A DNA stretch of 33,062 nucleotides from Streptomyces triticisoli (GTDB lineage Bacteria > Actinomycetota > Actinomycetes > Streptomycetales > Streptomycetaceae), in the NCBI RefSeq assembly GCF_003270085.1, contig NZ_QFDQ01000242.1, forward strand, positions 1 to 33,062. The letters are read 5' to 3'. Below are positions 28,800 to 33,062 of this stretch, in pieces. Position 1 is the first letter of the stretch; every line of letters begins with the position of its first letter. The notes under the pieces were generated by a model. It was not told the DNA's origin, did not search any database, and saw nothing but the letters and a program-made list of their open reading frames with translations. The position numbers were made by a program, and so were the translations under genes.

Positions 28800-29960
28800 T
28801 CACGCCGCGTGGACGACGTCCTTCTCCTCGGCGAAGTGGCAGGCCGACTCGTGGGCCGCCGGGGAGTCCGTGCCCTTGAAGCGCTCGGGGATGGCGAGGA
28901 GCGGGACCTCCTCGGCGCACTTGTCCTGGGCCTTCCAGCAGCGGGTGCGGAAGCGGCAGCCCGAGGGCGGGTTGGCCGGGGACGGCACGTCGCCGGTGAG
29001 GATGATCCGCTCACGTCCCTCGCGGGCGTCCGGGTCCGGCACGGGGACCGCCGACAGCAGCGCCTGGGTGTAGGGGTGCGTCGGGTGCTCGTAGATCTGC
29101 TCGTCCGTGCCGATCTCGGCGATCTTGCCGAGGTACATCACGCCCACGCGGTCCGAGATGTGCCGGACGATCGACAGGTCGTGCGCGATGAAGAGGTAGG
29201 ACAGGTTGAACTCGTCCTGCAGCCTCTCCATCAGGTTGATGACCTGCGCCTGGACGGAGACGTCCAGCGCCGAGACCGGCTCGTCGCAGATGATGATCTC
29301 GGGGTTGAGCGCGAGGCCGCGGGCGATGCCGATGCGCTGGCGCTGACCGCCGGAGAACTGGTGCGGGTAGCGGTTGATGTACTCCGGGTTGAGACCGACG
29401 ACGTCCAGCAGCTCCTGCACCTTGCGGCGCCGGTCGCCCTTCGGGGCCACCTCGGGGTGGATGTCGAAGGGCTCGCCGATGATGTCGCCCACCGTCATCC
29501 GGGGGTTCAGCGAGGTGTACGGGTCCTGGAACACCATCTGGATGTTGCGGCGCACCGCCTTCAGCGCGCGCCCGGACAGCCGGGTGATGTCCTGGCCCTT
29601 GTAGAAGATCTCGCCGGCGGTCGCCTGCTCCAGGTTCATCAGCAGCTTGGCGACGGTGGACTTGCCGCAGCCGGACTCGCCCACGATGCCGAGGGTCTCG
29701 CCCTGGTACAGGTCGAAGGAGACCCCGTCGACCGCCTTGACCGCGCCGATCTGCTTCTTGAACAAGATGCCCTGGGTCAGCGGGAAGTGCTTGACCAGGT
29801 TGCGCACCTGGAGGATGGGCTCGCCTCGCTCGACGGTCGCGTCGAGGGCGGCGACCGCCTCCTCCTCGGTGGTCACGTCGACGGTTTCCACCTCGGAGAC
29901 GTTCGGCGTGGCGTCGTCCTTCGGCTCGTCGTCCTTCGCGAGCTTCGAGGGCTCAGCCAT
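28800..29960 (-). CDS. bldKE: Oligopeptide ABC transporter ATP-binding protein, probable BldKE
   Basis: 386 residues. An acidic N-terminal extension (1-46, many Asp/Glu, no motif) precedes the ATPase: Walker A GESGCGKST (94-102), Q-loop QDPYTSLNP, signature FSGGQRQRIGIARGL, Walker B EIIICDEP, H-loop FIAHDLSIV. C-terminal cysteines SGCRFRTRCWKAQDKC and ACHF. ATG at 29960 overlaps the preceding stop by eight bases and has AAGGAG eight bases upstream. In S. coelicolor the bldK permease imports a signalling peptide needed for aerial mycelium formation; assignment to bldK is by operon arrangement and by the adjacent second operon, recalled as SCO5117-5121. Sequence search would settle it. Confidence 0.85.
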   Translation of the reverse strand: MAEPSKLAKDDEPKDDATPNVSEVETVDVTTEEEAVAALDATVERGEPILQVRNLVKHFPLTQGILFKKQIGAVKAVDGVSFDLYQGETLGIVGESGCGKSTVAKLLMNLEQATAGEIFYKGQDITRLSGRALKAVRRNIQMVFQDPYTSLNPRMTVGDIIGEPFDIHPEVAPKGDRRRKVQELLDVVGLNPEYINRYPHQFSGGQRQRIGIARGLALNPEIIICDEPVSALDVSVQAQVINLMERLQDEFNLSYLFIAHDLSIVRHISDRVGVMYLGKIAEIGTDEQIYEHPTHPYTQALLSAVPVPDPDAREGRERIILTGDVPSPANPPSGCRFRTRCWKAQDKCAEEVPLLAIPERFKGTDSPAAHESACHFAEEKDVVHAA

Positions 29961-31011
29961 GGATCGTCTCCTTCCAGAAGTGGCACGCCGAACCCCGCCC
30001 GGGCAGTTCGGTGCCGTCCTGCTCGGTGACCGGGTGCAGGGCCGGGATCTCCGTACGGCAGATGTCCTGCGCCTTGGGGCAGCGCGGGTTGAAGGCGCAG
30101 CCGGACGGGATACGGGTGAGGTTGGGCGGCAGGCCCTTGATCGCGTAGAGCTCCTGACCCTTCTGGTCCAGGCGCGGGATCGAGTCGAGCAGGCCCTGCG
30201 TGTAGGGGTGCGAAGGTCGCTTGTACAGCTCGTGCACGGGGGCGGTCTCGACGATGCGGCCGGCGTACATCACCGCGATCTTGTCGGCGACGTCCGCGAC
30301 CACGCCCAGGTCGTGGGTGATCAGGATCAGGCCCATGTTGTACTCGCGCTGCAGTTCCGCGAGCAGGTCCATCACCTGGGCCTGCACCGTCACGTCGAGC
30401 GCCGTGGTGGGCTCGTCGGCGATGATCAGGTCCGGCTCCAGGGCCAGCGCCATGGCGATCATGATGCGCTGGCGCATACCGCCGGAGAACTGGTGCGGGT
30501 AGTCCCCCACCCGTGCCGCCGCCGCGGGGATCTTGACCTGGTCCATCAGCTCGATGGACCTGGCCTTGGCCTCCTTCTTGGACAGGCCCAGGTGGACCCG
30601 GAACATCTCGCCGAGCTGGTAGCCCACGGAGAGCACCGGGTTCAGCGAGGACAGCGCGTCCTGGAAGATCATGGCGATCTTCCGGCCGCGGATCTTCCGC
30701 CGCTCGTCCTCGGACATCTTCAGCATGTCCTCGCCGCGGAAGAGGATCTCCCCCTTGGGGATCCGTCCGGGCGGCATGTCGAGGATGCCCATGATCGCCT
30801 GCGCGGTCACGGACTTGCCGGAACCGGACTCGCCGAGCACGGCGAGCGTCTCACCGGCGCTGACCGTGTAGTTGACCCCGTTGACGGCCTTGGCGACGCC
30901 GTCCCGGGTCCTGAACTCCACGTGCAGGTCGCGGACTTCGAGGAGCGGACCGCCGGAGTCGGCGTCCGGACGGGGCGCGGGAACGTCCGCGGGCTTGTCG
31001 ATGATGGTCAC
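29953..31011 (-). CDS. bldKD: Oligopeptide ABC transporter ATP-binding protein, probable BldKD
   Basis: 352 residues from a GTG at 31011, with GGAGG about five bases upstream. Walker A GESGSGKS (60-67), Q-loop IFQDALSSLNP, signature FSGGMRQRIMIAMALAL, Walker B LIIADEP, H-loop LITHDLGVV. C-terminal cysteines GCAFNPRCPKAQDIC and ACHFW. It makes the heterodimeric motor with the product at 28800-29960. The gap to the upstream permease stop is 11 bp. The N-terminal ~22 residues (Pro/Asp-rich) are absent from the paralogue at 23596. Confidence 0.85.
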   Translation of the reverse strand: MTIIDKPADVPAPRPDADSGGPLLEVRDLHVEFRTRDGVAKAVNGVNYTVSAGETLAVLGESGSGKSVTAQAIMGILDMPPGRIPKGEILFRGEDMLKMSEDERRKIRGRKIAMIFQDALSSLNPVLSVGYQLGEMFRVHLGLSKKEAKARSIELMDQVKIPAAAARVGDYPHQFSGGMRQRIMIAMALALEPDLIIADEPTTALDVTVQAQVMDLLAELQREYNMGLILITHDLGVVADVADKIAVMYAGRIVETAPVHELYKRPSHPYTQGLLDSIPRLDQKGQELYAIKGLPPNLTRIPSGCAFNPRCPKAQDICRTEIPALHPVTEQDGTELPGRGSACHFWKETIHG

Positions 31012-31022
31012 GTACGCCTCCC

Positions 31023-31982
31023 TCAGCGCAGCTTGGGGTCGAGGGCGTTGCGTACCGCATCGCCGAACATGAGGAACGAGAGCACCGTGATCGAGATCAT
31101 GACCGAGGGAACGATCAGGACGTACGGCGCGTTGCGCAGCTGCTGCCGCCCCGTGGACACGTCCACACCCCAGGACACCGTGGGCTCGGCGAGACCGACG
31201 CCGAGGAAGGACAGCGTGGCCTCGGCCACGATGTAGCCGCCCAGTGCGATGGTCGCCACGACGATGATGGGGGCGAGCGCGTTGGGCAGGATGTGCCTGA
31301 ACAGGATGCGCGAGGTGGAGGCGCCGAGCGCCTTGGCCGCGACGACGTAGTCGGACTGCTTGATGGTGACCACGGCACCGCGGGCAACGCGGGCGATCGT
31401 CGTCCAGCCGAGGAAGGCCATGGCCAGGATGACGACCCAGATCTTGCGCTCGGTGAAGGTGGTGAGGACGACCAGGGCGCCGAGCAGGTACGGGATACCC
31501 ATGAAGATGTCGGTGATCCGGGAGAGCAGGGTGTCGACCAGACCCCCGAAGTAGCCGGCGATCATGCCGACCAGGGTGCCGAGGATGGCCACCGCCACGG
31601 TCACACCGACGCCCACCAGAATCGAGGCGCGGGCCCCGTAAATGACCCGGGCGTAGATGGAGCGCCCCTGGCCGTCGTACCCGAACCAGTCGGCCGCGAA
31701 GAAGTGGCTCCAGTTCGGGGGCTGGAGGTAGTGCTTGGCCAGATCGGCGTCGCGCGGCGAGGCGCTGGTGAACAGCGACGGCGCGGTCGCCATCACGAGC
31801 AGCAGCACGATCAGTACGGCCGAGACCAGGAAGAGCGGGTTGCGGCGCAGGTCGTGCCAGGCGTCGGACCAGAGGCTGCGCGCCTTCGCCGAGGCGGGCA
31901 CCCCGGCCTCGGGAGCGGTGGCCTCGGACGCCGTACCGGTCGCCTCGGGCAGCTCGACCTTGTCAGCGGTCTTCTCAGGCAT
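31023..31982 (-). CDS. bldKC: Oligopeptide ABC transporter permease (OppC type), probable BldKC
   Basis: 319 residues. N-terminal hydrophilic tail (about 40 residues), first helix NPLFLVSAVLIVLLLVMAT, an external loop with FFAADWFGYDGQGRSIYARVIYG, then the BPD_transp_1 core with coupling loop DYVVAAKALGASTSRILFRHILPN. It ends FLMFGDAVRNALDPKLR. ATG at 31982 overlaps the bldKA stop by eight bases (ATGCCTGA), exactly as in the other operon. Confidence 0.85.
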   Translation of the reverse strand: MPEKTADKVELPEATGTASEATAPEAGVPASAKARSLWSDAWHDLRRNPLFLVSAVLIVLLLVMATAPSLFTSASPRDADLAKHYLQPPNWSHFFAADWFGYDGQGRSIYARVIYGARASILVGVGVTVAVAILGTLVGMIAGYFGGLVDTLLSRITDIFMGIPYLLGALVVLTTFTERKIWVVILAMAFLGWTTIARVARGAVVTIKQSDYVVAAKALGASTSRILFRHILPNALAPIIVVATIALGGYIVAEATLSFLGVGLAEPTVSWGVDVSTGRQQLRNAPYVLIVPSVMISITVLSFLMFGDAVRNALDPKLR

Positions 31983-32904
31983 ACCGGATCCTCGGGTCCA
32001 GGACCGCGTAGAGCAGGTCGACGAGCAGGCTGGTGAGCAGGTAGACGATCACGATCAGCGAGGCGATGCCGACGACCGTGGCGCCCTCCCTGCGGGTGAG
32101 GGCCTCGTAGATGGCGTTGCCGACGCCCTGCACGTTGAAGATGCCCTCGGTCACGATGGCGCCGGTCATCAGGTTGCCGATGTCGGTGCCGAGGAAGGTG
32201 ACGACGGGGATCAGGGAGTTGCGCATGAGGTGCACGCCGACGACCCTGCGGCGCGGCAGTCCCTTGGCCACGGCGGTGCGCATGTAGTCGGCTCGCAGGT
32301 TCTCCGCCATCGACGTACGGGTCAGCCGGGCCACGTACGCCAGCGAGAGGGATCCCAGGACGAGCGCGGGCAGGAAGAGGTCGCCGAAGTTCTCGGAGTC
32401 CTGCACGGTCGGGGTGATCATCTGCAGCTGGAAGGCGAAGATGTACTGCAGCAGGTAACCCAGCACGAAGGAGGGCATCGAGATCAGGATCAGCGTGAGG
32501 GTCAGCAGCCCGCGGTCCTGGACGGAGTCCGGACGGAGGCCGGCGATGACACCCAGGCTGATTCCGACGACCACCATGAAGGTGAAGGCGAACAGGGTGA
32601 GACGGATGGTCACCGGGAACGCGTCGACGATGATCTCCGCGACCTCACGCTTGCTCGCGATCTCGGTGCCGAAGTCGCCCTGGAACATGCCGCCCAGGTA
32701 ATGGCCGTACTGCCACCACCAAGGACGGTCGAGTCCGAGGTCGTGTCTGATGTTCGCGACCACGGTCGGGTCGTACGCCTGGTCCCCCATGAGCGCCCTC
32801 ACGGGGTCACCGGGCAGGACGTACATCATCATGAAGATCAGGAAAGTTGATCCGAGGAATACCGGGATCATCTGGAGCAGTCGTCGTGCGACATAACGCC
32901 CCAT
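31975..32904 (-). CDS. bldKA: Oligopeptide ABC transporter permease (OppB type), probable BldKA
   Basis: 309 residues, six membrane segments: MGRYVARRLLQMIPVFLGSTFLIFMMMYVLPGDPV, then a periplasmic segment, helices near 93-118, 132-155, 172-192, 230-250 and 275-297, and coupling loop DYMRTAVAKGLPRRRVVGVHLMRN. It ends VDLLYAVLDPRIRYA. The ATG at 32904 has GGAGG six bases upstream. The substrate-binding lipoprotein (bldKB) is not between the two permeases and is not visible in the remaining 158 bp, so it should be upstream, outside the window; this affects which letters apply, and the name is therefore tentative. Confidence 0.82.
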   Translation of the reverse strand: MGRYVARRLLQMIPVFLGSTFLIFMMMYVLPGDPVRALMGDQAYDPTVVANIRHDLGLDRPWWWQYGHYLGGMFQGDFGTEIASKREVAEIIVDAFPVTIRLTLFAFTFMVVVGISLGVIAGLRPDSVQDRGLLTLTLILISMPSFVLGYLLQYIFAFQLQMITPTVQDSENFGDLFLPALVLGSLSLAYVARLTRTSMAENLRADYMRTAVAKGLPRRRVVGVHLMRNSLIPVVTFLGTDIGNLMTGAIVTEGIFNVQGVGNAIYEALTRREGATVVGIASLIVIVYLLTSLLVDLLYAVLDPRIRYA

Positions 32905-33034
32905 GGGTGCCTCCGTGTGGGATGACTGCAGCCGGGGCCGTCCGGTAGAGGAACCCTCCGTGCAGTTCTCCGCACCTTCGCGGAAGCCGAAGGGGCCGAG
33001 GAGGAGCGGGGGGAGGACGACCCTGCGGCCTCCG

Positions 33035-33062
33035 CCGCCGCCGGTCGGGCGACCGGCGGCGG
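33035..33062 (-). terminator. GC-rich hairpin upstream of the right-hand permease operon, at window edge
   Basis: CCGCCGCCGGTC (33035-33046) and GACCGGCGGCGG (33051-33062) form a perfect 12-bp stem with a four-base loop, 130 bp before the permease start. No T-run follows. It may attenuate read-through from an upstream binding-protein gene. The 158-bp gap 32905-33062 has no gene. Confidence 0.55.

Noticed and set aside
23596..32904. bldKB lipoprotein inside the right-hand operon
   Set aside because: The two permease genes overlap by eight bases, leaving no room; the only binding lipoprotein in the window belongs to the left operon.
1..33062. A biosynthetic gene cluster, defence island or prophage
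   Set aside because: No polyketide, peptide-synthetase, terpene, nuclease, integrase or phage structural gene is recognisable.

Overview
The window is a 33 kb piece of a very GC-rich actinobacterial chromosome, almost certainly Streptomyces. The evidence is the third-position GC bias, the many GTG starts, GTGA-type start/stop overlaps, a mycothiol gene (mshB) and a pair of oligopeptide permease operons in the arrangement of the Streptomyces bldK locus. I see no prophage, insertion sequence with a transposase, CRISPR array, tRNA or rRNA, and no biosynthetic gene cluster. The layout is that of a conserved chromosomal core.

Left part (1-11.7 kb): envelope stress and core metabolism. An ECF sigma factor, its zinc-binding membrane anti-sigma factor and the start of an HtrA-type protease read leftward; an O-methyltransferase diverges from the sigma factor. 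Then come a DUF3117 protein, an enoyl-CoA hydratase/isomerase, DNA-3-methyladenine glycosylase I, a DivIVA-domain membrane protein, a FolP2-like dihydropteroate synthase homologue, a LOG-family hydrolase, dapE, a secreted or anchored protein with a lysozyme-like motif, dapC and a 7Fe ferredoxin. The order is close to what I recall for Mycobacterium tuberculosis (sigE-rseA-htrA, Rv1220c, Rv1211, tagA, Rv1209, folP2, LOG, dapE, then dapC/fdxC and mshB), so this is an old actinobacterial synteny block.

Middle (11.8-20.2 kb): a two-domain GNAT acetyltransferase, a SirB1/transglutaminase-like protein, a large membrane protein with a collagen-like cytoplasmic region and an extracytoplasmic YoaR-type domain, a small membrane protein overlapping mshB, another membrane protein, and a second PIG-L deacetylase. 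That PIG-L gene is the most irregular part of the window. It lies between inverted copies of a dispersed repeat, beside a truncated remnant of an RsbW-like ATPase gene. It is preceded by a 22-bp perfect inverted repeat and followed by about 650 bp of gene-free repeat-rich DNA containing a strongly foldable element.

Right part (20.0-33.1 kb): a 64-residue membrane protein, an S9 (dipeptidyl-peptidase IV type) serine peptidase, and two neighbouring, paralogous five-component-type oligopeptide ABC transporter operons read leftward and separated by a VOC-family gene. The left operon is complete (lipoprotein, two permeases, two ATPases). The right one shows two permeases and two ATPases (probably bldKA, C, D, E); its binding protein would lie beyond the right edge. 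A peptidase next to two peptide importers suggests peptide use or peptide signalling.

Candidate hairpin terminators sit between most convergent gene pairs. Several genes (dapE, the gene at 9079, mshB, the S9 peptidase) have a TANNNT hexamer 6-7 nt before the start codon, the signature of leaderless transcripts. All names rest on reading the sequence and on memory of the families; nothing was searched.
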